A stretch of DNA of 64,000 nucleotides from Parietichytrium sp. I65-24A (lineage: Eukaryota > Sar > Bigyra > Thraustochytrida > Thraustochytriidae), in assembly GCA_012862575.1 (NCBI GenBank), contig BLSF01000023.1, positions 124,001-188,000 of the forward strand, in the 5' to 3' direction. Each line of letters begins with the position of its first letter. The stretch's first letter is position 1. The position numbers and the translations under genes are program-made. Shown one piece after another: positions 10,454 through 20,863 of the stretch. The notes below the pieces were generated by a model, which saw nothing but the letters and a program-made list of their open reading frames with translations, was not told where the DNA came from and ran no database searches.

Positions 10454-12073
10454 AACCAAGTCACCTAACTTACTCTTCTCACCCCCGATTCGAGATTACG
10501 GTTAGTACATTACTTTGCACAAGCTTTTTATGCTGACAGAGAAAACCATACCTTGGAGAGGTTCAATGGAGTTGTTTGGACCGGCTACCTATGATGAAAA
10601 GCGAAGAACAGACCAACAGTCGCAGTGACTTGGTGAACTTCTTCTTGAGAGGAGTGAGTGAAATGAATGAGACTCCTCTCATTGTTTGTTCCCCTCCATG
10701 ATGAGCCTCAGACTCTTATCATGATCAACAAAAGACCGAAATTTCAGGCTTTCCAGCATTAACCACACCTGAAGTAATCACCGACTGTACAACAAGTTCA
10801 TGAAGAAGGCGAAGTCGCCAAGCGTCCTACCGTTCTGCGTTGTCTTTCCCATTGTTAGCTCCATCCTCTTCGGTTGCACTCTCAACAACGCTCAGTGAAC
10901 AAGAAGAAGGCTCCGCAAAAACAATCACAAAACGAAACGATGATGGAGAAATACCACACAGCTTCGTACTAGTACCGGTAAATCTGCGCGCCGCCCCCTC
11001 GCCACGGCGCTTACGCGGTATTAATTATTTCAACGGTCACATTTCGGACAGTTTTGGTCGAGCCTAGCCTAGTCTAGCCTAATTAGACAAGATGAGATGA
11101 GCTGCAAGTTATATCTGTGATGTTGAGCAACCACAGAGGCAGGGAAGGGGGGATCCACTTTACTCAAACTGCTTTACTGCTTCACGCGCCTGTTAACCTC
11201 GAGCCGTTTCACCTTTCACAAAAAAATGCCGCTGTGATGGTGGGAAGGAAGCTGACCTGAACCTGGCCCTGAAAGTCTGGAATCAGAATCAGAATTTAGA
11301 ATCAGAATTTAGAACCTTTTTTTGACAGTGCCGCATGCATACGTCCTTGTCGAGCGAACCGTGACTACGGAGTGTTGAGGGCCTTCGCGAGCACTTACGA
11401 CGACTCCGCCATACCAGGTGCGTTGTTGTGGAGCTCGAGGAGGACGTTACGAGCTACTTCGCATCGTTAAAACCACTTTGGCTAAGCGTCGCCAGAGGAA
11501 TCCTTAATCATGGTTACCCAACTCTTGACCAATCGCCGAAATCCCCAATTCTGAGGTGCATAATTACTAGTAGGCTCCGGGTTCACCATCACTTTACTAG
11601 AAAAGACATTGGGATGATTTAGAACTAAGAGTCAGTTAACATCAGTCAACCCTTTGAGTTTCGCTATCGTCATCCTTCCACACGTTAAATCAATACGCTT
11701 CTACAGTATTCAGCAGTATAGCCTACACGACTGGAACAGATAATGCCCGTCGATGATCGACCTAAGTAATTCAGCTAACCATTCCTATGTTACGCATTTG
11801 TATTAAGCTGCGCTAGCGAATATCATAAGCCCACAAAACACATATGGCCAGCCAGGCGTTCGTTGTAGTAGTGGTTGTCAGCAGTAAGACATATGAATCC
11901 CACACAAGAAGCTTGCAGGACTCCTACGGAAACGCAACTAGTAGGAGCAAGAAAAAGTTCCAAAACGCGGGAAAAATGGTCAGTGTGCAAAATGGACATA
12001 GAGTTTCTGTTGGGAACAAGCTATGCGAGTTTCGGACCCACTGATTGCCTTTGAAGGCACGATCATGATTGAT

Positions 12074-12237
12074 TCACTGTCAATGAGGATCATCTCATCT
12101 CAGGGTACAGTGAACGCCGGTTCAACTCAACCTTGGAATTTGATTGATTGAAATGGACCGAGCTTTAAAATCGAAAGGCTTAAACTCTCCATTTTCATTC
12201 TTCACTTTCTTTCCTTTATTTTTTTCACTCACAGTCA
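12074..12237. promoter_or_regulatory. Pair of TGACWGTGA motifs upstream of the BMP-type receptor
   Basis: Two exact copies lie at 12074-12082 and 12229-12237, both as TCACWGTCA on the plus strand, with a third near match (TCACTGTCG) just downstream. They lie 1.2-1.4 kb before the start at 13454. A regulatory role is inferred from recurrence only. Confidence 0.3.
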
Positions 12238-13453
12238 ATGAACATCGACATTGGCATTCACTGTCGATTGAAAACAACATGCAGTGTCTGTTGCGGACAG
12301 GGAGCTCAACTTCAACATCTCGAATGCGTCAGGATTTGGAACTCCAAGGATGAAAGTGTAAGGATTGCCTTGGTGGGAGGTGAGAGTGGTTAGTGGCTGC
12401 AAATGAAGGGAAGCAAGCAACCACCCACCTCATACAAGTCTCCTGCGCCTTGCCAAGACAGACCACGGATTCACACGCACATCAGTCGTCTGCAACTCTG
12501 CAAAACTTCTATGTCCATCAATTAACTTTCGTTTAAAATATAAACAACCACAGCATTTCCACCGATCAAAACAGTCAAAATATCAACAGCGCGATGAAGA
12601 GTCCTGCCTGTGACGAGTCACGGGTTGAATAATCGCGCCGTTTTAAAATGTAGGAGCTGTGCCATAGTATCGGAGGGGTAGAAATCGCATGTGTTGCTCG
12701 CATCGGGGCTCGGGAGACTCGAGAGAGAAAGAGTGTGTACGTGTGTGCATCGAGAGGAGAAGAGACTGTTCATTCTGTGCCAGCGAGCGTTATGAGCGGA
12801 CTCGGAAAATGAAAGGTGTAAAATGATGTGAGCTGTAGTTAAGTTACCCCGAGTTTGTGTTTCACGACGACACCAACGCGATCGACCCTTCCAAATTGCT
12901 TTCTATTATTAGTATTAGAAAGTTGGCAGCGAGTTTGTGAAAGCGTGGTTGACTGCTTTTTGACTCGCACACAAGAACAACTGGTTGAGTTGGTTGGAGA
13001 GGATGAGAGAAGCAGCAAACGCTTGTGTTACCATGGTTGTCACTCACAGCTCACGGTAATTGCACACCCAAAAATGCTTTTTGGAATTGGAAAGAATTAG
13101 TTCCAGGAGTGCAAGAAGTGAAGGCAGTGAAGGTTGTAGACGCAAGATTAACCGCGAGATAGTGGCCAACGCGCAAGGTCCTTGCGCAAAACAACGCACT
13201 CACAAGATCTGGGCCGACACAGCAGCGTCACAGTCCAGTTCTCACCACCGCTAGGTGCAACATTAGTTCGGGGAAGAGCCAGCTATTGTGTCCTGTGCGA
13301 GTACTCACGGTCAGTACCGATAGTACCGCTGCTCTTCTCAAATGCGACTCACGGAAGACAGCGTCTGTTTCTAAATTGAATCGTAACTCGGTCTGTGCGA
13401 GCAATCGACAAATTCCTGGGTCAACCGCTTGGCGTTCGGAGCGTTTTTGCAGC

Positions 13454-16400
13454 ATGCGTGCGACTCTTGCATCAGGGTGCCTCTTGGCTGCAGCTGCAGC
13501 TGCGGCCGGCCTTGTCGATGGCGCTTGCACGGTCTTCCAAATATCTCTTCAGAATGTTGCCGAGAGCACAGACTTTACTGCGAGCCTCGACGGCGCGGAG
13601 TTCTCCGGGACGCCAACGATCAAGCTCACGAACGTGGAGAGCGCGACTACCTACGAGAATACAAGTGTTCAAACGCTGACGTCTGAAACCTTGCAGTTTT
13701 CTAGCTCTGGATTGCCCGTGGGGCACTATACCGTCTCAATTTACGATGGCGTGACTGAGTTGTGCTCGCTCCAAAACGACTTGCTCTATGTGCATGCCGC
13801 TCTTGACATCACCAATGTTACTGGTTCGAACGGCGAAGTCACCTTCAACAATGAGCTTCAATCTGAGATCCTCATAATCGGCGACAACATTTTCTACACG
13901 CCGGGCTCTGACATCCTCATTCGTTTCGTCACGGAAGAAGGAACGAAATCGATCGCCTCCGGGGCCATCTCAATACAGAGCGGTGAAGGTCTGGCAATTC
14001 GAGGAAACATTCCTCTCATCGCGGCGCCCTCGTCCTGGTCGAACGATTGCGATTCTACCTCTTGCAATCCTGATTTCTCGGCGCAGCTATCGATCTCTAT
14101 GAATGGTGGTGCAACGTACAGCTTGGATACGTACAACGTCACGTTTACTTACTCCAGCCCCGCAAAAGTAGCCTTCCTGTACTTTGGAAGCGTTGGCGAC
14201 TTTGGCTGGACCTATCAGGTGAACTCGGCTCGCATCCGCCTTGAGTCTCTTTACAATCGAGGTGTAAACGCAAGCACCTACTACGAGAATGTGAATGTCG
14301 ACGACGCCTATGGCTTGATCCAGAGTGAATTATGCGACAAGTTTGACCTTGTAATTGCTGGCTCGATCGAGTACGCAACGGCCGTCAATGAGATCGCGGG
14401 ATCTTGCGGGAAAACGCGTTTCATGATTGCCGGGGGCGAAAAGTTGACCGACAATCCGAATTTGGTCGCGTCTGGATTCGCTAAAATGTATCAGGGCAGA
14501 TATCTTGCTGGCCATCTTGCGGGGCAAGAGCTGGCTAGAAGAGTCGAAGCTGGCGCTTCCGAGGACGCTGCCTGCGTGGGGTACATTGCTGCAATCCCAA
14601 TCCCGGAGGTGATTCGTGGAATCAACGCATTTTTGCTGGGTTGCCAAGATTCCTTTTCTAGCTGCAATGTAAAAGTGGTCTTTACCGGGTCCTTCAATGA
14701 CGCTGACCTGGAGGAGGACTCAGCCAGTTTTTTCTACAATATTCAAAACTGCGCGGTGGTAACTCAACACTCTGACAATATCGAGCCTCAGGAGTACTAT
14801 CGTGATCACGATGGGGCAAGCTTGGGTTACAACTCGGATGCAAGGTTGCTAGTGGGCGACTCAGTGTTGAGCTCAGTCGTGTTGAACTGGACCCCAGTAT
14901 TCAGCTACTACATCGACGCAATTCTCCAGGATAGCTGGGCCTCCGCGGACATGTTTCTGTGGATGGGCATGGACGCTGGCGCAGTGGACATTGCCGACAC
15001 GTTCAGCCCACTCGTTTCCGCGGAAGGCAAGGCGACGGTGATATCGTTGCAAGAAAACCTCGCTAGCTTAGAGGGCGATGATGCTTTTGGTGGCATTTTT
15101 TGTGGCTCTTTAGCTGCCAAATGGTCTGCTCAAAGTTCCAACGGTCTTTGTGGCGGATTCCCGGTGTGGACTGGGAGTGACACACCCGTAGCTTTGCCTT
15201 CGGAGTGGTTTTTCGACAAAACGTCTGGCGTGGCGCTCTCTTCAGGCGATGAGCTCACCAACTCGTCGTGTCTGAGACAAGAAGTCTTGCTTGGTAGCCT
15301 GGGATACAACTTTTTTCTTCAGGGCATTGATGTGGTGGGGGAGACAGAGACAATATACGGGTCAGTCTCTAATGAGGACCCGGCGAATTGCTCCTCAATC
15401 GATCGGCTGTACACTTCGCCAGTGGAATATCCACTTTGTGACGGAACGCAATGGGAATACGAGCGGGAGCTGGAGTGTTCCATAGACGGCACGCTCCTCG
15501 TTTCGTACTCGTGGCGTGGCGAGGAGCGTTGTAGCGAGGAGATGGATGCTGCAGGAAAGTATGCAATCATTGCTGAACTACCAGACTCCATTGCGACGAC
15601 CTGTGATTACGTCCCGTGGGGTTCGAAATACGGTACAGGAGTTGTGGTAATCGTATCTGTCGGGGCACTGCTAAACGGTGTGCTCGTAGCATTTATGCTA
15701 TACTTTCGGAAGCACCCAGCCGTGATGGCAACCCAGCCCTTCCTGGTGATCGTCATGTCTTTTGGTGGAGTTCTGTTGAACCTGAGTACCTTGCTATTCA
15801 TGGGCCTTCCAACTGACGCGTTGTGTATTGCTCGTGTTTGGGGATTTAACATCTCTTTTGACCTCATCTTTGCATTTCTATGGAGCAAGGTTTACCGCGT
15901 CCGCACCTTGTTCATGAGCGCTCTCAAGATGAAAAAGGTGTTGATCAGGAACTCGGACATGGTGAAACTTGCCCTGGGGCTAATTCTCGTGGACATTATC
16001 ATCCTCACCATTTGGACCGTGCACATGCCTCCAGCTGTGAGTGAAGATGACCCGCTGTCACTAAAGTTCCCGGAGTCAGAGACGGGCTCAGCGAACTCGC
16101 TGCAGTGCGTTTCGGCAGAGTATTACTCCTCCGCAACGCTGACTTATAAAGTGATTTTGGTTCTCACGGCTTGCTACCTCGTCATCTCATCCGCCAAGGT
16201 TCCCAAGCAGTATATCGAGCACAAGTACATCATGTTTGCCGCTTACAATACGGCGGTGTTCTCACTTATTGTGCTTGTTCTCACCCTCTCGGTCTCCACT
16301 GACTCGCCAGAAACGCTTTTACTCATCCATGCTGGCGGAGTGGCGCTTGGAACTATTGTCGTCAACGGCACTATTGCAATTCCAAGATTGGGAGTTGCTC

Positions 16401-16567
16401 TCGGCCTGCTCACAGTTCCACTCACGTCGTCCACGGGGACTGGCTCGGAGCAAAGGCATCAAATTCAGACTGCCACCCGCTTCGATACTCACGACTCCGT
16501 TTTCAAGACAGAGGATATGGGAACCGAATTCGAAGATCTGTCCTACTCCGAACACCAGCATTTGTAA
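13454..16567 (+). CDS. Class C GPCR with BMP-lipoprotein (PnrA-like) ligand-binding domain
   Basis: A 1,037-aa receptor-like protein. The Ala-rich signal peptide starts MRATLASGCLLAAA and is expected to be cleaved before ACTVFQ. Two beta-rich, Ig/IPT-like stretches occupy roughly residues 25-235. A BMP/PnrA-type substrate-binding module follows (about 236-620), with the characteristic VAFLYFGSVGDFGWTYQ start, the FDLVIAGS segment and FMIAGGE. A Cys-containing juxtamembrane region precedes the seven-TM class C core (about 727-985) and a Ser/Thr-rich tail. BMP-type ectodomains fused to class C cores are known from the Dictyostelium Grl receptors, whereas animal receptors use ANF-type domains. 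The bacterial BMP relatives bind nucleosides, so a purine nucleoside ligand is a reasonable but unproven guess. The frame extends 56 codons upstream through a TTG; the ATG giving a signal peptide was chosen. Confidence 0.88.
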   Translation: MRATLASGCLLAAAAAAAGLVDGACTVFQISLQNVAESTDFTASLDGAEFSGTPTIKLTNVESATTYENTSVQTLTSETLQFSSSGLPVGHYTVSIYDGVTELCSLQNDLLYVHAALDITNVTGSNGEVTFNNELQSEILIIGDNIFYTPGSDILIRFVTEEGTKSIASGAISIQSGEGLAIRGNIPLIAAPSSWSNDCDSTSCNPDFSAQLSISMNGGATYSLDTYNVTFTYSSPAKVAFLYFGSVGDFGWTYQVNSARIRLESLYNRGVNASTYYENVNVDDAYGLIQSELCDKFDLVIAGSIEYATAVNEIAGSCGKTRFMIAGGEKLTDNPNLVASGFAKMYQGRYLAGHLAGQELARRVEAGASEDAACVGYIAAIPIPEVIRGINAFLLGCQDSFSSCNVKVVFTGSFNDADLEEDSASFFYNIQNCAVVTQHSDNIEPQEYYRDHDGASLGYNSDARLLVGDSVLSSVVLNWTPVFSYYIDAILQDSWASADMFLWMGMDAGAVDIADTFSPLVSAEGKATVISLQENLASLEGDDAFGGIFCGSLAAKWSAQSSNGLCGGFPVWTGSDTPVALPSEWFFDKTSGVALSSGDELTNSSCLRQEVLLGSLGYNFFLQGIDVVGETETIYGSVSNEDPANCSSIDRLYTSPVEYPLCDGTQWEYERELECSIDGTLLVSYSWRGEERCSEEMDAAGKYAIIAELPDSIATTCDYVPWGSKYGTGVVVIVSVGALLNGVLVAFMLYFRKHPAVMATQPFLVIVMSFGGVLLNLSTLLFMGLPTDALCIARVWGFNISFDLIFAFLWSKVYRVRTLFMSALKMKKVLIRNSDMVKLALGLILVDIIILTIWTVHMPPAVSEDDPLSLKFPESETGSANSLQCVSAEYYSSATLTYKVILVLTACYLVISSAKVPKQYIEHKYIMFAAYNTAVFSLIVLVLTLSVSTDSPETLLLIHAGGVALGTIVVNGTIAIPRLGVALGLLTVPLTSSTGTGSEQRHQIQTATRFDTHDSVFKTEDMGTEFEDLSYSEHQHL

Positions 16568-17305
16568 ATCTAGTACCCTGTCTGCGCATCTGTCCTTGCT
16601 CTCTATTTCACATATCCCCAATGTAAACTCTCAGAATTGTGTTTTAACTTTCAACTTGGTACAAGTTTCAATCAGCGAACTTTTCATTCTCTGTGCATTA
16701 GCTGCGTCGCTTCCGCGGCTCAAGAACATTGGAATTGGGAAGGTGAAATTGTAGTCATTCAAGGTGGTGCTGCCACCGCGCCCTTGGTAGAGTATTGTTG
16801 TGGTCTCCTGGAGTTCGCCATCACATCGCCAGGACTGCCCGCAGTGCCTGCCCAAATTGGCACCATCCCCAATTCACCGAAATTCGATTGACCGACTAAC
16901 CTAACCTAATCTAACCTAAATAGAAACGTGTGCACTGTGCACTCTCTCTACTTTACCGACTTCACATAGGACTTTGTTATGGGTGGACATCGCCGTAATC
17001 CTCTAGTCACGTAAAAGGATAGTATACTGCATTAAGAAGAGGTCACTGTAAACAGTAACGGTACACAAATTTCTGCCGTGATAATACTGTAGATACCAGG
17101 AAAGGTAGGAGTGGTCAAGGCAGAAGAGGGACTGACGACAGAGTCGTACGTACAGCGAGGACGCCCTCAAGTGTACGCGGGAAGTTGCAGGTAGTTGTGA
17201 GGAGGATCGGAAAGACAATTTGAAAAGCGCGGTGGCAAAAGTCAAAAGTCAAAAGAATAAAGAATTTGAACCGAGAGGTCGGCGGATCGATAAAGGTGGC
17301 CCGGC
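16568..17305. other. Intergenic region with a CCTAA repeat tract
   Basis: No gene seen. At 16895-16920 there is a degenerate CCTAA repeat (ACTAACCTAACCTAATCTAA) about 390 bp before the DHHC-like start. The rest contains the receptor 3' UTR and the DHHC-like 5' region. Confidence 0.45.
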
Positions 17306-17998
17306 ATGGCCTCACGGGTTCAAAACGCGCCTGAAGGAGCAGATATGGAGAGCGGAAAAGGACTGGAGTTGGGGTCGAGCCCATCAGATGGTGTGGTGAG
17401 CAGGGAGGACGCAGCGATGGCATTCAGGTATCCGGATTACGCAGCAGACAAGAATTTGATATCAGCAGCAGTCCCACCGCCGCCGTTTTATGTGCGAAAG
17501 GTTGGAAGAATGTACGTGCTGAGGGAAAAAATTGGGGAGGACGGGCTGCCCCATTTCGTTTGCGTCGTTGGGCCGTGCTGGCCGATGATTTTTGTCACGT
17601 TGGCGCTCATCGTCGGGACTGCGATGGCCGTGTTCTTTGGATTCATGCCTGATATCCCGGTGTGGATGATTTGTGTATTCATTGCTGGACTCCTCTTCAC
17701 GGTGACAGCGTTCCTTCTTACCGCTTGCAGTGACCCCGGTATCGAGAAAATCGAAAAGGAGCCAAAGGATGACTCGTGGACATACAGCGAAACTGCCCAG
17801 TCCTTTCGACGCCCAGGCGCTATTTACGAGATGGAGGCCCAGGTAATCATCAAAGACATCGACCACTTTTGTCCTTGGACTGGTACCATAATAGCGAAGA
17901 AGAACATGAGGCCGTTCCAGGCGTTCACGTGGTCGTTGTGTGTGTTAATATTTCTTTGCATCGGGCTTTCTTTGTACGTGTCAATTACGCAGAGATAG
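17306..17998 (+). CDS. Degenerate, truncated DHHC-type palmitoyltransferase-like protein
   Basis: A 230-aa membrane protein related to DHHC S-acyltransferases, which palmitoylate proteins at endomembranes. TM1 (about 85-112) and TM2 (about 116-140) are followed by the family's DPG motif (ACSDPG, 140-145) and a recognisable end of the catalytic domain, DHFCPWTGTIIAKKNMRPFQ (186-205), then TM3 (205-226). Several things are wrong for an active enzyme. The DHHC tetrad reads DHFC. The Cys residues expected before it as zinc ligands are absent; the segment around residues 171-180 has Glu and Ala where Cys pairs are usual. The protein stops right after TM3, with no TM4 or TTxE motif. The nucleophilic Cys189 is retained. 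It may be a regulatory pseudoenzyme or a decaying gene; an unrecognised 3' exon is possible. It converges with the phosphatase gene downstream across a triple tandem repeat. Confidence 0.72.
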   Translation: MASRVQNAPEGADMESGKGLELGSSPSDGVVSREDAAMAFRYPDYAADKNLISAAVPPPPFYVRKVGRMYVLREKIGEDGLPHFVCVVGPCWPMIFVTLALIVGTAMAVFFGFMPDIPVWMICVFIAGLLFTVTAFLLTACSDPGIEKIEKEPKDDSWTYSETAQSFRRPGAIYEMEAQVIIKDIDHFCPWTGTIIAKKNMRPFQAFTWSLCVLIFLCIGLSLYVSITQR

Positions 17999-18016
17999 AA
18001 CCGTTGTTTCAATCCC

Positions 18017-18241
18017 TCACTGTCAGTACAAAGTTGTGTAGAAATTGTGTTATATTTTTTGAACCCCCTTTTTTTTCTTTCTCGGTCCGACTCACTGTCA
18101 GTACAAAGTTGTGTAGAAATTGTGTTAAATTTTCTGAACCCCTTATTTTTTCTTTCTCGGTCCGACTCACTGTCAGTACAAAGTTGTGTAGAAATTGTGT
18201 TAAATTTTCTGAACCCCTTATTTTTTCTTTCTGAGTCTGAC
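18017..18241. repeat. 75-bp tandem repeat, three copies
   Basis: Three near-identical 75-bp units start at 18017, 18092 and 18167. Each begins TCACTGTCAGTACAAAGTTG, then has an A/T-rich stretch and ends in a T-rich tract followed by CTCGGTCCGAC. The array begins 18 bp after the DHHC-like stop codon and so lies in its 3' UTR. Each unit carries one TCACTGTCA site. Because 75 is a multiple of three, frames stay open on both strands, but the encoded peptide is only a by-product. Confidence 0.9.
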
Positions 18242-18419
18242 TGGCACGACCAGTTCTGCTAAGGCCCGAAGCACTTTCCGAAACGATCGCTGAAGTAGCT
18301 TTCTCTTCTCTCGTGGACTTCCGCAACGTGAATGATTATTAAGTGGAAATAGACTAACTGTACGAAGACCAGGACTCCAGCGGTCCGGAGTATCTGGTTA
18401 CGCAACAATTGCGCAAGAA

Positions 18420-19923
18420 TCAGTGGGTTACTTCCTCCATGAGAGACTTCAGAGGGCTATGCGTGTGATGAACGGCTTTTCCTTTACCAGAATGCGAAGA
18501 AACTTGCTCCCAGAGGTCATTCGGTAGTAACTCTGCAAACGTGACGAATTTGTGCACGAGACCCTTCTTGGTGACATGAACAACGCGCAACCCGCTGGTT
18601 TCTGGCTTCCCAGCGATGGACCCCATCCCCGAGAGTCCAAGTGGGTCGCCGCGTGGATCCGTGGTGATCACTCCCCCGGCCGCACTTGTGGTGACTACTT
18701 CGAGAGTCTTGTACTTCCCGCCAGCATTTCGGTGATAGTGTCCACAGAACCAATGTCCAACTCCGCCTTGTTGCATGCGCTCCAAGAGATTCAGACGCAC
18801 AGGTTTGGAGAGCGGAAAGTATCCCGAGGGTTCCTGCGGATCAGAAATGAAAGGAGGAATGTGAGAGAACACCGTGACATGCCTCCTATCCTTTTGATCG
18901 TCACTGAAGAGCTGCTCGTCGAGCCACCGATCTTGAGCTTGGGCTTCTTGTTTGCAGAGCGACGCGTCTTTATATAGCTGCGAATTGAGCACAATATACT
19001 TGTCGTTGCCTATCCAGAAGGAAAAGTAATCGTCTCCGAATCTGGTTTTCCACAGCTCAATGGATCCCGCGGATGGCCTGTCGCCAACTGTGCATGGATA
19101 AAAAGGCATTTCCTGGTAAGTCTATACAGGTCATGTAGAAGGTGCATTTTGGAACGCCGAGCCACACTTACTGTCGTGGTTTCCGCACGTGCACACAAGC
19201 GGAATGTCCTTGTGAACTTGGGAAAATACCTGCTTGAAGATTTTCACTTGCTCCGCGTTCAACTCGCGCTGCTTTGATGGCGTTCTGTGCTTTAAAAAAG
19301 GTTGTATTGGAACCAGATAAGTGAACGCCAACACAAGGGAGAAAAGTCATGAGTACAGTACGCCACACTTACGCATGCACCAAGTCACCACAAACTACAA
19401 CAAATTTAGGCTTCGGGCTCATTGCGTTAATCGCTTCTACTGCCCTTCGCGCAAGCTCAATTTCGATTTCTAGTAGCCCATCTGCTTCGAGCTCTTCATT
19501 GTCATTCTCCAGAAGAGGGATCTATCATTTGCAGAACACCAAGTTAGACTTGCTGAAACCCCCCCCCCCCGCGTCGCCTCACGTACCAGACCAGAGCTGC
19601 AAATCAAAACTCACCGGCAAAAGTCTCCTGCCATCTTTCAGGCCACAGGTCGCGTAGTGAATTAAAGTCCTCAGATTCCGCACCCACTGAAGCGACCGTA
19701 TGTCGGCCAACATCCCAAACTGTGGGTCTGCAAGCTGTACGAAGGTGTACTCTTCCTCTGCATTGTTATTCCGATTTAAGCCAGCGAATCTCCTGTGCCG
19801 CGCGCGCAAGAATCTGCTCTCGTCCACCGTCACTGCTTTCGCGAACTGCGGTGGCAAGACGGGCGTGCTCGACGGAGATGCCGAGGACGAGAAAAAGTAT
19901 GAGAACGGCGACGGCGTGCTCAT
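18420..19923 (-). CDS. CPPED1-like calcineurin-type metallophosphoesterase, four exons
   Basis: Joining 19923-19615, 19521-19373, 19284-19172 and 19087-18420 gives an unbroken 412-aa protein. The introns are 93, 88 and 84 bp, with donors GTGAGT, GTAAGT and GTAAGT. Metallophosphoesterase ligands appear in order: LADPQFG (exon 1), VVCGDLVHA (exon 2), CGNHDIGDR (across the exon 3/4 junction), and FSHIPPF and [13 protein letters not shown] (exon 4). [20 protein letters not shown] is typical of the CPPED1/CSTP1 group, Ser/Thr phosphatases implicated in Akt dephosphorylation in animals. The splice phases (0, 2, 1) agree at every junction, which supports the model. A poly-C tract near 19559-19570 lies inside the first intron. 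The N-terminus (first ~60 residues) is Ser/Pro-rich and not conserved; the ATG at 19923 is the first usable start. Substrate in this organism is unknown. Confidence 0.88.
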
Positions 19924-20282
19924 TTCCTCCTTCCAACTCCTTCTGTGCGCCGCACCGAAGACGCTCTTCCACCTTTCGAGCTCGTTCACACACAATATAA
20001 TTATGAGCGCTTGAGGACACACTCTTTAACTGCTTAACTGCGGGGACTGTTACGAGTATCCGCGCTTGTTCCACTCCTATCCTTCTGTGTGCTATGCTGC
20101 TGTGTGCCTCACCATGATGGAATAAATCTCTCAGTCTTTTGGCTTTCTTTCTATTCTTGCTATCTTTCGAACTTTCTTGCAAGTTTACGATAAGTATCGT
20201 TAGGACTCCGTGGGATGCGAGCTAGTATCTCCCGAGAAATAGGAATACCCTATTCTCAACCATAGCTACCTTCTTTGACATT
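19924..20282. other. Intergenic region upstream of the CPPED1-like gene
   Basis: No gene seen. It should contain the minus-strand promoter of the phosphatase gene and the left flank of the repeat element beginning near 20283. Confidence 0.4.
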
Positions 20283-20863
20283 GAATTTCTGTAAGATCGG
20301 TGGTACTCCTTGACATAAGTATATTTGTCTTTAGATATTACAAGAAATGGTGGGTTCGATCATGCTATGCAAGAACCGGTAGTGGCTACTCATAGTTATA
20401 AATCTTAAGCAGGCCCAGAAGTGCAGGAACAGCTTCCTTGAATTCCGATGGCTCGCTGAAGAAAGTCCTTCTGCTTGTCGTCTGCAAAAGCTTTGAGCTT
20501 TGGATCTCTGAGCGAGGTTCGTTATGGACGAGGGCAAGTACGTCTCGAGCGATTGACGCACGGGACTTGAAGTTACGTTGAAGATTGTCGGCGGCATTTT
20601 TACGGGGCGGCTGTCAGGAAGGTGACCAAATCCACTAATAGCTAGCTAGCTAGCTAGATAGGGTCGTATAGCTGGAACTGTGGAAAGGCTGAAGTCGACT
20701 TGGTAGCGCCCTGCCCGTCTTCGCCATCTTGGACCAAGACGAAGTGAGAGCGTAAACAAACCCTATCGGAAGGTGGGGTGATCTTGGACGGAACTAACGT
20801 CGCTTAACAACTTCTCGGAGTCAGGACAACCAAGGGGCATGCTCCTTGGGACCTCCATATTCG
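20283..20863. mobile_element. Internally deleted copy of a two-part repeat element (segments A and B)
   Basis: Segment A (20283-20702) is a diverged copy of 21857-22260: both start GAATTTCTGTAAGATCGGT and share long blocks such as GTCCTTCTGCTTGTCGTCTG. Segment B (20705-20863) is a diverged copy of 24504-24665: both start AGCGCCCTGCCCGTC and end TCCATATTCG. Here A and B are fused, whereas in the other locus they flank about 2.2 kb. The minus strand of A encodes a decayed copy of the peptide described at 21900-22434; a TAGC microsatellite (about 20636-20657) puts a stop and frameshift into it. Calling this a mobile element is inference; a segmental duplication of a gene fragment is the alternative. 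Confidence 0.55.

Larger units (their letters stand above)
10306..13453. other. Long divergent intergenic region between two class C receptor genes
   Basis: No supported gene on either strand over 3.1 kb; the open frames are short and lack family features. It holds the promoters of both receptors. TGACWGTGA sites occur at 10445, 12074 and 12229, with near matches near 12255 and 13306. A CCTAG-type direct repeat (GCCTAGCCTAGTCTAGCC) lies near 11063-11081. Confidence 0.5.

Noticed and set aside
18009-18326. Minus-strand frame with a 25-residue repeat
   Set aside because: It exists only because the 75-bp DNA repeat is a multiple of three; it lies in the 3' UTR between two convergent genes.
20346-20380. 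GGTTCGATC sequences in segment A (also near 21910) that resemble a tRNA B box
   Set aside because: No matching A box, acceptor stem or cloverleaf could be drawn around either copy; they belong to the duplicated element.
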